From Mariannaea sp. PMI_226 (lineage: Eukaryota; Ascomycota; Sordariomycetes; Hypocreales; Nectriaceae): 64,000 nucleotides of DNA. The notes under the pieces are model-generated. The model was not told the DNA's origin. It did not search any database and was given only the letters and a program-made list of their open reading frames with translations. The position numbers and the translations under genes were made by a program. The DNA lies in the NCBI GenBank assembly GCA_024336345.1, contig JANFOG010000011.1, forward strand, positions 806,001-870,000. Direction: 5' to 3'. Of this stretch, positions 55,186 through 64,000 are shown piece by piece; position 1 is the first letter of the stretch, and the number at the start of each line of letters is the position of its first letter.

Positions 55186-56916
55186 TCAAATATGCAAAGA
55201 ATCTACATTATTGGAAATCCAATTGTATGAGCCGGACCGGAAATCATCCTTCAGGATGGCATTCGAGTTCGCCGACTGGAACCACATGAGCTCATTCTTG
55301 GCGCTATACTGAGGCCAAGTGTCGTACTTTGTCACGCCCTTGTTTGGATCAAGATTGTACAAGAAGTTGAAGTAGTACGTGCGGATACTGCGCATGGCGT
55401 TGTTGGGCAAGATGCCGAAGATGACCTGGATAATGTCGCTCCCGTGCAGGGTACCGAGGATTGGCGTGCCATAGTCGTAGCTCGCGAGGTATGACCAGCT
55501 GGGCACGCTGGGATTCACAGAGGCGGCGGTATTGAGGAACAGGCGGCGCGTGAGCGTAAAGACAAGGTCACCAAGAATGGCCGCGCGACGCTTGAAGCCG
55601 GGGAAGATCTCGTTGAATATACTGGTTCGGAAGGGGCTGCCGTCGGTGAGAGAGGTCGAGTATGTATTGACGAAGGTAGTAAGCTCAGCACGGGTGGCAT
55701 CTGAAAAGTAGTATTGTTGGAGGTAGCTGACAAGGCCGGCCGTGTCGGTGAGATTTGGCTGGAAGAGGGCAAAGAGAGTGCCTTCATCTTCCTGGTCACC
55801 GTTAATCATGGGAACAGCGTGGTAGAGACCCTTTTCGATGAGGACATCTGGGCTATCCGGGAGGACGGTTCCATCTGGGCGAGGAAGATAAGAGAGAGCG
55901 AGAGATTGGTATGAAAGAAGGCCCGGGACAGAGTTGGCAGCATCGAGGAATTTGCTGTACGGGAGGCCACGAAGGCAGTTGAGTGTGTCACTAGCGCTAG
56001 AGCAACCGGCATTTGCGACAACTGTGTCGTAGACCTCTTGGCCCTTTTCGCCGTCCACAGGATCAGCAGGGATGACACTGCCAGAATTCATAATGGCGCC
56101 TCGGAAGAGAGGCTTCCCATTGTAGTTGGCATCACCTCCATAAAGAACCATCTGATCAAGCACCGATATGGCGCCGGCCGACTCGCCCCAGATGGTTACC
56201 TTGTTAGGATCGCCTCCAAAAGATTGGATGTTGTCAGCCACCCATTGGAGCCCTAGGCGTTGATCTAGGAGACCAAGATTTGAACTTCCATCCTTCTTGA
56301 TCTCGGCTCCAGGCATGAAGCCGAAGCCAGCAACACGATAGTTGACGGCCACGAAGATAAAGGGCTGGCCCTGACCAATGCCAGTATTGAGCAAGCTAGA
56401 CCCATCGTACGTGGCAGAGCTACCTAGTTCAAAACCACCACCAAAGATCCAGAACAGTACGGGCAGATTTGCACCTGGTTTAGTGCCTGCAGGTCTCTGA
56501 ACATTGATGGTGAGGCAGTCCTCTTGGCCAGTTATGACCTGGAGGAAAGGGATGCTTAGGAAGTCTGACAGGAATTCGCTGATGATATCCTGGCTACCTG
56601 AAGAGATGAACATCTGGGGGCAGGAAGGGCCAACTAGGGTTGTAGCGTCAAAAGTTCCAAGAGGCTTGGAAAGCTTCCTGGGTGGCTTTAGACGAAGTGG
56701 TCCTGTTGGTGGATCGGCGAAGGGAATACCCCTGAATGAGTCGATACCAGAAGCACTGAGGCCAACGACGGTACCAGAGGGAACTGCAACGGAGACTCTG
56801 GCAGCTCGCTCCTGGATTGTGCCGTCAGGATCAGGGTTAGCCACAGGGGCAGCTGCCGGGGCGGCTAGGCTCTGGGCAATGAGGCCGAGCCCACAGAAGA
56901 GAAGGTTCAGTTTCAT
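55186..56916 (-). CDS. Secreted type-B carboxylesterase/lipase
   Basis: Single exon, 576 residues. An N-terminal signal peptide (MKLNLLFCGLGLIAQSLAAP, cleavage near residue 19) is followed by an Ala/Pro-rich short pro-like stretch. The alpha/beta-hydrolase triad is complete: Ser246 in GESAG, Glu378 in QEDEGT and His491 in TLHGSD; the oxyanion hole is GGGF at 159-162. An EDCLTINVQRP segment is the type-B signature 2. The family hydrolyses esters or triacylglycerols outside the cell; the closest known architecture is the Candida rugosa/Geotrichum lipase group. An EDC-type conserved Cys and a later Cys pair would form disulfides. A TTATA-like element lies about 108 bp upstream (57024-57029). Natural substrate unknown. 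Confidence 0.93.
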   Translation of the reverse strand: MKLNLLFCGLGLIAQSLAAPAAAPVANPDPDGTIQERAARVSVAVPSGTVVGLSASGIDSFRGIPFADPPTGPLRLKPPRKLSKPLGTFDATTLVGPSCPQMFISSGSQDIISEFLSDFLSIPFLQVITGQEDCLTINVQRPAGTKPGANLPVLFWIFGGGFELGSSATYDGSSLLNTGIGQGQPFIFVAVNYRVAGFGFMPGAEIKKDGSSNLGLLDQRLGLQWVADNIQSFGGDPNKVTIWGESAGAISVLDQMVLYGGDANYNGKPLFRGAIMNSGSVIPADPVDGEKGQEVYDTVVANAGCSSASDTLNCLRGLPYSKFLDAANSVPGLLSYQSLALSYLPRPDGTVLPDSPDVLIEKGLYHAVPMINGDQEDEGTLFALFQPNLTDTAGLVSYLQQYYFSDATRAELTTFVNTYSTSLTDGSPFRTSIFNEIFPGFKRRAAILGDLVFTLTRRLFLNTAASVNPSVPSWSYLASYDYGTPILGTLHGSDIIQVIFGILPNNAMRSIRTYYFNFLYNLDPNKGVTKYDTWPQYSAKNELMWFQSANSNAILKDDFRSGSYNWISNNVDSLHI

Positions 56917-59622
56917 CTTGAAAGCCAGATGTATATGCGTTACAAATGGTGTTCAGGGGTAAGACTGAATGCTTGAGAATGAGAATGAACTATGACCCGG
57001 TGATAAGCCAGGCTTCGGGCAGTGTATAAGTGAGATGAGGGGGGCTAATAGAGAAGATGAAGAGTTGACAGGAAGTTATCATGTCATCGAGGGGACAATT
57101 CTCAAAACCCAACGGCGGAAACGAGCCCATTTTGAATGTCCCATTCCCATGCTTCAACTTTGAAGCCTGTCTCTTAACGCCGTCTTCATATCGTGGCTTA
57201 CTGTATCATTATTCCTTCTTACTGTAGTATCCCCAAAGGCTGCATCGTGGTCATAGCCATTTTCGGACAGATTCCGCAGGTCTTATCCTGGAATATTTTC
57301 GATTCGGGAAGCCAGGGCCGTACCTGGATGAGGTTGATGATATGCAAGAGCGCACCTTACTCCGGGCATCGAGTGTCAAACAATCGCCCGAGTCCGAATG
57401 GCTTCAGGCCATCTGAGAGAATAGGGGATCATTGGCGGAGTTGATCAGCGGGGTAGGGGCAAGCACATGTCAACGAGTTGAACGATATATATGCTTTTGT
57501 GTCTTTTCAAGGAAAAATAACGATCGTGAGTAGGGAGGAGGCCATCTGGCCTCGGCTGAGCTGGTGAGGGGATGGAAGCAGGACGGTGCACATCATGGCC
57601 TGTTTGGGCAATAGGAACGGTGTAGAGGAGGGGAGGCAGAGAGTGAGTTCCTGACAGGATTGCGAGAGAGTGATGTGAACACCAGCTAGATTGAGTGCGT
57701 GCATGCATGCCAGGGACAAGAAGCACAAAGGGATGCGGGTGGTGTTGAGTGTGATGTGATATGTTTGGTTGTAAGTGTGAGTGGGCTATGGCGGGGAGGT
57801 ATCCTCGTTTAGCACGTCGGCTAGGTAGGGCACTTGACAAAGGCCCTGCATCGGAAAGAAGGGAAGGATGTAAAAAAAAAAAAGACCTTGGGAGTCACAA
57901 TGAGGAAAGAAAGGGCCCTATTGGTCTTGCGTTCTTGAGGTAGAATGACCTAACGGAGTAAAAGCTGCCGTTCTGTTTTGGGCAGGAGTTGGAACACATA
58001 CATTCATATCTTTATCTTGGGCATTGGCATACGCACAGTGAGTGGGCATACGCGTAGGGCTTTCATCAAACTTAGTCGTTCTCACTCCCCCAACCCACGC
58101 CGCCCTTCTGCCCTGCCACTTGGTCATTGGTCGCTAAACTTGAAAGGAATCCGGGGTAAGGATGCGGGCCCCCAGTGAATGTACACGTGCGGGGTTGTGC
58201 GAACCCACGACTCTCGCCTCTGGAGTGCAGCCCTGGCCTGTCATCTGCCCTTTTTCGCCGGGGTTAAGGTAGCACCAGGTATCAAGGGACCTCTGTTACA
58301 TACGTAACTACAGTACTGAATACGACTGCCATGAAAGTACAGATTACACATCACATAAGCTACCTATCTATGTAGGTGGTCGGAAGAATTATTTTATTCC
58401 ATGTAGGAGAGGCAGGCAAGCAGGGGAAAGCTGAAGTGAAGGCTGTTTTGTCCGAGGCATTATTCTCCTTGAGGCTAAATGTCCTTTGGGAGTAACCCCT
58501 CCAAGCCAGCCTCGTGGGCATTTCTCTTCACATCATCAGGCAATACTCACTACAGCTTGTCCAATGTGTTGAGGCAGTAGTTCGCCCCTCCATCCTGTCT
58601 TCCCTGCCTGCGCCAATAACCAGACACATCTGCCCCCGCTCTCACCTCTTCCTGCATTTTCCTCGATGAGGCTGTGATCTGTGATTGCTTCCCACCCTTT
58701 CGCAACATTCAGCCTACGTGCACACGCACAACTTGCGCTGCCTGAACCTATCCATCACCGTTTCCCACCCACCCTCTCCTGCTCAACACGGGAAAGTCCA
58801 TCATGTACAGTTGAAGCATCATACGAACCGCCCGCTACACCTCCGCACTTCACGAGGAAAACATCGCAGCATCTCCGAGGTTCCTGAAGGCGCTGTAGTT
58901 CATCGGACACGATCATAGCACGTGGGAACCCCGGCTCTTCCGAGCACACAAAGGAGATTAATCGCTGCTTTGGCAAAAGTTGAAGCTAGTTCGTGGTTGA
59001 TATTCTCGGACGGAGGGCATCTTGTCAAAATGGCCTGCCGGGACCAGCAAATCCACCTTGGACCGGCCGAGCGGGGAAGACGAGATCACGTTCTGCCAAA
59101 ATATTCGGTGCCAGATCCGAATATGCATAGTCCTGGGTATAACTGTGCTCTGGTTCGGAATCGCTCCTCTATCTGGATAGTTGACCGCTGCACCAAGAAG
59201 TCAAAATGTTGGATTGGTGCGTGAAAGGCCGCATTGCCGTAACTCCGTGATGTTCATTTCGCTCTGTATGCTTCATCCGCCACTGAAAATAATTCGCTCT
59301 GTAAAAAAACAAGCCGAACCATGGGTGAGCTATCTATGTGTGTGTCGTATCCTTATGTAAACCCGAATATCGTACTCTCCAACCCGTGTACCCGTGTACT
59401 ATATGCTATCCCTCGATGTATGCGCCGCTGAGTATCTTCTATCCCCACTGAACCGTCTAGAGGATGCATGCCTGTGAGGCCCCCGGTCTTCGTATATCAA
59501 AACTGCATTGTCTTGGACAAAAAAGAAACATGCTTTGAAAATAACCTCATGATCAACTCATGAAAAGCCCTAGAGTCACGCCCAGAATTAACCAAATCGC
59601 CACATTTACCTTTGGGCATATC
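56917..59622. other. Intergenic region, about 2.7 kb
   Basis: It contains the esterase promoter and the 3' end of the next minus-strand gene. I see no convincing gene. The short frames on both strands at 57.4-58.2 and 58.7-59.2 kb show no domain or codon bias. Confidence 0.5.
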
Positions 59623-60972
59623 TTATCCTACCGCAACGCCCAAAGGAGATCCTTCGCTGAGACATCGTTTTTTCGCGCTCAGCGCAGGCTCATCGTCAGA
59701 ATCTTCCTCGTAGCTGCCACTGAGAACTTCTGGGAGGACTTCGCGTTTTCGCTTGCTAGTCTCCTTATTTTCCGGATCTTTCTCCCACGTCTCAATGTGG
59801 TCAACATCGAATTGGCCGACAACGTCGTGTCCTAGAGCCTTGCCTAGCCGTTCTCTTAGACCTAGAATAGGCCATATCGGTACACGCGCGTACTCAATCC
59901 GGATCCCAGACTCCGCAGCATCATCATCATTTGGTGATGCGTCAAACGGATTGTGAAATTTCTCGAGGAAAGCCTTGGTTATGTAGCCCGTATATACAAT
60001 GAAATCGGACGTGTCCGTGTCGTGTGTGAGGATTCTCAACGTGATATCTTGAAAATTCGGACTTGGTGGGATTCCACCCTTGGGGTTGATTGGCGAGTCT
60101 CTTCGAAGAGATGCGTGCGGTGCTGGGTAGTAATGTTTCTGGGCCATCGCTAAGAAAATTCCCACAAAGTAGGCGTCCTGATCTGTATTTGCTGGCACAA
60201 GCTGTCTCTGCCGAAGTTGTTGCAACCGAGAGACAGGCTCATTCCAGCTGCGGCCCGGTCCTGGGGCGACTCGGAAGAGGTTCCGTCTTATAGTAGCAAG
60301 CTGGCTCTTGCCGATATAGCACATCATGGGTAGGCTGGCAGGGGTTGGCGAGGGAGTGCTGGGAAGTGTAGATGGGTTGAATGAATCGGCAGGTCGCGTT
60401 GATACTGAGCGGAAGGAGGAGTAGGAAGACTTCGTTCCGTCAGAAGGGAAATTCCACATAATTTGGGCGCGTACAGAATCCCGATAGACGCGACCACCAA
60501 AGTAAAGGTGTAATTCAGGGACGTATTGTGGTTTGCCGAAAGGTTCGGGCCAGAGCGTTGCTAATATAGTCTTGATCGCGTTGGTGCAGAGGATAGGATG
60601 CATCGGATCAGGGAGTAGGATTTGTGTGAGTGAATCGCTCAAAGTGATAATAGTAGCTGAGGGCTTCATGTGGCCTTGCGAGGGTGGTGAGCCAGGTATC
60701 GTGGTAGGCTTGGGAGTATCGCAGGTAGGTAATTCTTCCCATTGCGCTCCGAGGAGTTGAGCGTGTAGGTCGACCCAGCAGATGGGGCGTAGGAAGAGTG
60801 AGGTGCCAGCATGTTGATGGAACAAATCATATAGAGAGTTCTTTTTTGGACGGTATATGCGACGCCGTCTCCGTTGTTTTGGGGGAGAAGCCGGCGGTTG
60901 AGAAGTTGCAGGCGTTGAGTCAGAAGATGACACGGACAGCGCCTGGCTGCTGGAAGAGCGAGAGGTGGCCAT
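59623..60972 (-). CDS. Uncharacterised fungal protein, single exon
   Basis: 449 residues from the first ATG (60972, MATSRSSSS). The open frame continues 53 codons upstream but begins at TTG, so that extension is probably untranslated. Residues ~1-30 are Ser/Thr/Pro-rich and disordered; ~32-45 carry a very basic KQRRRRRIYRPKK segment that could bind nucleic acid or act as a nuclear signal. The middle is a well-conserved-looking globular region with FHQHAGTSLFLRPICWVDLH, PMHPILCTNAIKTILATLW, MCYIGKSQLATIRRNLF and FVGIFLAMAQKHYYP; a further stretch has DITLRILTHD, FIVYTGYITKAFLEKF and RVPIWPILGLRERLG. The acidic tail ends with EEDSDDEP followed by AKKRCLSEGS. I do not recognise the family. It is divergent from ARPC3, sharing a ~1.3-kb upstream region. 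Confidence 0.75.
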   Translation of the reverse strand: MATSRSSSSQALSVSSSDSTPATSQPPASPPKQRRRRRIYRPKKNSLYDLFHQHAGTSLFLRPICWVDLHAQLLGAQWEELPTCDTPKPTTIPGSPPSQGHMKPSATIITLSDSLTQILLPDPMHPILCTNAIKTILATLWPEPFGKPQYVPELHLYFGGRVYRDSVRAQIMWNFPSDGTKSSYSSFRSVSTRPADSFNPSTLPSTPSPTPASLPMMCYIGKSQLATIRRNLFRVAPGPGRSWNEPVSRLQQLRQRQLVPANTDQDAYFVGIFLAMAQKHYYPAPHASLRRDSPINPKGGIPPSPNFQDITLRILTHDTDTSDFIVYTGYITKAFLEKFHNPFDASPNDDDAAESGIRIEYARVPIWPILGLRERLGKALGHDVVGQFDVDHIETWEKDPENKETSKRKREVLPEVLSGSYEEDSDDEPALSAKKRCLSEGSPLGVAVG

Positions 60973-62310
60973 GTCGACCAAGCTGCGCAGCTGCTGAACG
61001 AAACTGCTGTTACTGGAGAATATACTGTTGAATCGCGAAGAGATTAGCGACCTGATCTGACGACAGAAGAGAAGGGATGTGGTGGTATAGATGACTGGCT
61101 TAGGGAGGGGGTTTCCCTCTCGACCTCTCAACGCGGGGAGGAGGGCGCGTACTTACTCAAACTGAATCATGGAGTAGGTGATTGCCTGGTGTTTCCACCC
61201 GTGAATCTTCGTTGTTGCTTCGAGTTTGGTCGTGATGTAAGTTATACTCAGTTGTCTCCTTTGTTGCCTTCTCGGCCATTAATTAACGCCCTTTCACTGC
61301 GCTTTAACGCGTCAAATCGATCAGATCCTTGCTCCTAAGGTATCTTGCGTCAAGCTTCGGGGCTAGCGCCGGGCACGGGCGAGCACGGGCGTGCGGCCCT
61401 TGTTGCGGCGTAGAAGAGAAGCAAAAAAGCAAAAAAAGGGGTCTGTCAACAGACACCGGGTTGAGAAAAAAAAAAGAGTCTCTGTGGTACAGATTAGATG
61501 TGACGCAGGGGACGAGATATGGATTCAACGATCAGAGAGAACCAAGAAGGAAAATTCATGATGACATCGAGGAGACTGAGGGCCATTCTTGAAGGATGGG
61601 CGTTATGTGAAAAAAATTGCACAAGAGTGACCAACTTGTACCAAGGTACAGCTGAAACCAGCATAGGCGCCCACTTTGATTGACTCTTCACACCTCCACA
61701 TAGTTTTTTGCACTTGCTTAAGCTTCTTTGGATGCGTGGGCCAACCTCACACGAGAAAAATAATCCAATCACCTTTAGTTTTCAGTAGATCGATAGCAAT
61801 CCTGCTCTAGTTCTGCACCAACCAGGTACCAGATTCGGTACTTTGTATGACCCTGTGCCTCTGCAAGGAGCACCCAACGCGTTGACACGTTGGCCACACC
61901 TCTTCCGCTTTGTCGCGGGTGGGACCGGCGCGAGACAGAAGCGAACTCACGTGAGAGTCATGCGGACCAGGCAGCCACTTAAAGTCTGCTGCCACAAAGG
62001 GAAATCGGCGATTAGGGTGGGTCTTCAGCATGACTAAGAACGAGGCAGCAATGTGGCGCAGCATCCCATCACCGCCACTCCTTCCGAGACAAGTTCCAGC
62101 CTGATTATTCGGAGCAGTTCGAGCTCCTCTCCTGTAAGGCATCAACTTTCTGCCAACCAGACTCGCTTGCCCCACACCATTGACGACAGCTTCGTGAGCT
62201 GCTGCAGCCCCGCTAGTGACGAGCGCATCCAAAGGCCAGCTGCGACTCGACTTCTAACGCCTCCCCTAGAGAACAGCTTCTTTGTGCGATTTCGCCATAC
62301 GCTGTTCAAG
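60973..62310. promoter_or_regulatory. Divergent promoter region between the uncharacterised gene and ARPC3
   Basis: About 1.3 kb between two divergent start codons. Contains an A-run at ~61467-61475 and no gene that I can support; the open frames at 61.8-62.2 kb probably belong to the ARPC3 leader. Shared control of the two genes is possible but inferred from arrangement only. Confidence 0.45.
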
Positions 62311-63113
62311 ATGCCGGTATGTAATCGAATCATAATGCGATCTGCCATTATCCAATTCCTAATTAGCTACCCTTCTATCACTGTCTTGCTACTCCTGGCT
62401 CCAGGTCATCGTCTCCTTACTCTAGCTAACCACCGCCTTCTGCTCTGTAGGCATACAACTCCGTCTTCAACTCGGACCCCAACGTCCCTCGCCTGGTCGG
62501 CAACTTCCCTCTTCTTCCTCTCCGAACCAAGACCCGCGGCCCTGCCTATCCTCTGCCTGCGCCCTCCCCGCCACTCCCGGCCTTTGAGTCGCCTGACCCT
62601 GACAGCGAGAGCTATGATATCCTCGATGAGGTTCTCGCCCTCTTCCGTGCCAACACTTTCTTCCGAAACTTCGAGATCCAGGGCCCCGCCGACCGGCTTC
62701 TGGTGTATGGCATCTGGTTCGTTAGTGATTGTCTGACCAAGATCCGACCTTCCGCTTCAGCTCGGGATGCACAGAAGGATGTCATGAACCTCGCCCTCGA
62801 TCTCAATTTTGCTATTCCCGGCGACCCAGGCTGGCCCCTTAACCAGGTGCGTGCTTTGATGCATGGAGACCCATCGTCGGAACGTCGGGGACCACAAATT
62901 GACCTTGACATGAAGATTGCTGACTTGACTTCTTAGATGTACGAGCCCCCTCGGGATAGGCAAGAAGCTGAGCTGCTCAAGCAGTATATGGCACAAGTCC
63001 GACAGGAGTTGGCTGTTCGTTTATTGGCGCGCGTATATGAGGAGGATGAGGCCAAGCCTAGCAAGTGGTGGTTGAGCTTCACCAAGAGAAAGTTTATGGG
63101 CAAGTCGCTATAG
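62311..63113 (+). CDS. ARPC3: Arp2/3 complex subunit ARPC3 (p21)
   Basis: Exons 62311-62316 (only ATG CCG), 62451-62846 and 62937-63113 give 192 residues. The Arp2/3 complex nucleates branched actin filaments, used for endocytic patches and hyphal growth. Recognised from MPAY at the start, LVGNFPLLPLRTKTRGPA, ANTFFRNFEIQGPADRLLVYG, IPGDPGWPLN and the C-terminal KPSKWWLSFTKRKFMGKSL. Human ARPC3 is ~178 residues; the extra length comes from a Pro-rich insertion (APSPPLPAFESPDPDSE) near residue 40. The six-base first exon is tiny, splitting after the second codon; intron 1 (134 bp) has GTATGT and CTGTAG, intron 2 (90 bp) GTGCGT and TCTTAG. Single-copy housekeeping gene. Confidence 0.96.
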
Positions 63114-63420
63114 ATGATGATAGGGCCGAGAAAGGGAGTCATTCAATACTAGAAGCTATGATTGCACGGGTTGAAGAGCTGGTATAAAGACAAAATCTAT
63201 TTTCTTTTCTCTTGTCTGCATTGTAAGATGCCCCATTATCGGACCTCTCAGTGCTTTTGGCAAGGGGGCTGGGGCAGGTCCAGTCTATTCAAGGGTATTA
63301 TGAGGTGTGTATGTGTGTTTAGTTTGGTGCCCTGACTGACTGCACACATGGTCCTAAATTGTCTTCTTCTAGGTATGATCATAGCCATAAATTTCGTGCT
63401 TTCCTAGCCTTACTTTTCTA
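63114..63420. other. Convergent 3' intergenic region
   Basis: 307 bp between the stop codons of ARPC3 and TRM6; no gene seen. Confidence 0.5.
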
Positions 63421-64000
63421 TTACGATGCAGCCTCCGTTTTTCTTCTCTTGAACTTGCCTCTCGCCTCAACTTTGCCTTCCACAGGGATCGCTCTCCAAC
63501 CTGTGAGTAGGAAGCCATCTGCGCCACCACGACCCATCATGAATGGATGAGTACGTCCAGGTAGAACTTGCCACCTCCTCGCGCGACTGGTCTGGATATT
63601 GACTCCCAGGAGCAGCGTTGGGTTGAGGGGGAATTCGTCGGAGCCCTCCCAGCGTTCTAGCTCCTCCTGTGTTTTGTCTTCGATCTCCGCTGGAGGGTTT
63701 GAGACCCATGCGGCACGTCGCGCGACGCTGAAACAGTCGGCCAGCTGCGTCAATGGCTCAATAGTGGGCGAGTATATAGCAACCGGGGCGCCGCCTGCTA
63801 GAAGTGGTACGGTGTGGCGCACAATGGAAATAGGATCCATGGTGCTGGCGACGGCGAGCCCAGAAAAGGAACCGGCGCGTGTGGTATCAATGACATGGCG
63901 AATACGGGCCCATCGTCTCCGCTTGCGATGATAGTTGCCGCGACGGTTTGTCTTCCAGGAGGCTAGTTCTTCGGGGGTGGCCTCTGGGGGCTTGCTGTTG
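63421..64000 (-). CDS. TRM6: tRNA (adenine-58-N1)-methyltransferase non-catalytic subunit TRM6, C-terminal part (5' end outside window)
   Basis: The frame is open from the stop at 63421 to the window edge, about 193 codons; the ATG at 63840 is internal. TRM6 (Gcd10 in yeast) pairs with catalytic TRM61 to make m1A58 in tRNAs, including initiator tRNA-Met, and works in the nucleus. The C-terminal signature is clear: NPTLLLGVNIQTSRARRWQVLPGRTHPFMMGRGGADGFLLTGWRAIPVEG (cited by its parts NPTLLL, RRWQVLPGRTHP, GRGGADGFLLTG), preceded by a DCFSVARRAAW segment and, further up, a basic linker NYHRKRRRWARIRHVIDTTR. The tail KFKRRK is basic. No intron is visible in the part shown. Confidence 0.92.
   Translation of the reverse strand, partial: NSKPPEATPEELASWKTNRRGNYHRKRRRWARIRHVIDTTRAGSFSGLAVASTMDPISIVRHTVPLLAGGAPVAIYSPTIEPLTQLADCFSVARRAAWVSNPPAEIEDKTQEELERWEGSDEFPLNPTLLLGVNIQTSRARRWQVLPGRTHPFMMGRGGADGFLLTGWRAIPVEGKVEARGKFKRRKTEAAS

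Noticed and set aside
60973..61131. N-terminal extension MRGREGNPL... of the uncharacterised protein
   Set aside because: The apparent first Met is a TTG codon; the first real ATG is at 60972.
1..64000. CRISPR arrays, prophage, plasmid or bacterial operon features
   Set aside because: The window is clearly eukaryotic with spliced genes; no spaced direct repeats of CRISPR type and no bacterial gene organisation were found.

Overview
The window is nuclear DNA from a filamentous ascomycete (Pezizomycotina). The evidence is genes split by short GT...AG introns with CTGAC/CTAAC-like branch sites, a Zn(II)2Cys6 regulator, a 2EXR protein, a Thr-rich GPI-anchored wall protein, intron-bearing nuclear tRNA genes and pyrimidine-rich leaders. 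The wall-protein repeats and TAGGTACCT-type intergenic motifs remind me of Sordariomycetes, perhaps Hypocreales. That placement is inference, not a database match.

Layout. 1-4.3 kb: the C-terminal half of an MFS drug-type transporter (cut by the window edge), a Zn2Cys6 transcription factor on the same strand, and a convergent 2EXR protein. The transporter/regulator pair could be the edge of a metabolite or resistance cluster lying further left. 4.3-14.2 kb: mostly non-coding. It holds an unusual repeat/palindrome array (8838-9044) and one tentative three-exon gene (9962-11179). 14.3-18.3 kb: a short-chain dehydrogenase that is intact except for one in-frame TAG, and a two-exon ankyrin protein. 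20.5-23.8 kb: a 1099-residue mucin-like GPI-anchored protein with a very long 27-bp-unit repeat array, followed by about 6 kb of upstream DNA without a convincing gene. 29.8-31.5 kb: a zinc alcohol dehydrogenase with an unusually long second intron. 34.3-38.7 kb: SDA1 (ribosome biogenesis/export) and a mitochondrial phosphate carrier, both housekeeping genes on the minus strand. 43.05-43.34 kb: a small Ser-rich hypothetical protein. 44-51.9 kb: gene-poor, AT-richer DNA (by eye) with two tandem tRNA-Gly(GCC) genes and one tRNA-Pro(AGG). 51.9-56.9 kb: an M1 aminopeptidase and a convergent secreted type-B carboxylesterase. 59.6-64 kb: an uncharacterised conserved-looking protein, divergent ARPC3 (Arp2/3 subunit), and the 3' part of TRM6 (tRNA m1A58 methyltransferase subunit).

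The genes do not form one pathway. Most are core eukaryotic functions separated by accessory or regulatory DNA. I found no complete secondary-metabolite cluster, transposon, virus, CRISPR or defence system. The most distinctive items are the broken dehydrogenase, the 49-bp degenerate array with its 16-bp palindrome, a palindrome of GATA sites upstream of SDA1, the hairpin in the long dehydrogenase intron, the tRNA-Gly pair that differs only inside its introns, and the spaced-cysteine repeat of the wall protein. All exon limits come from reading splice consensus and frame by eye. The multi-exon models given here all close in frame.
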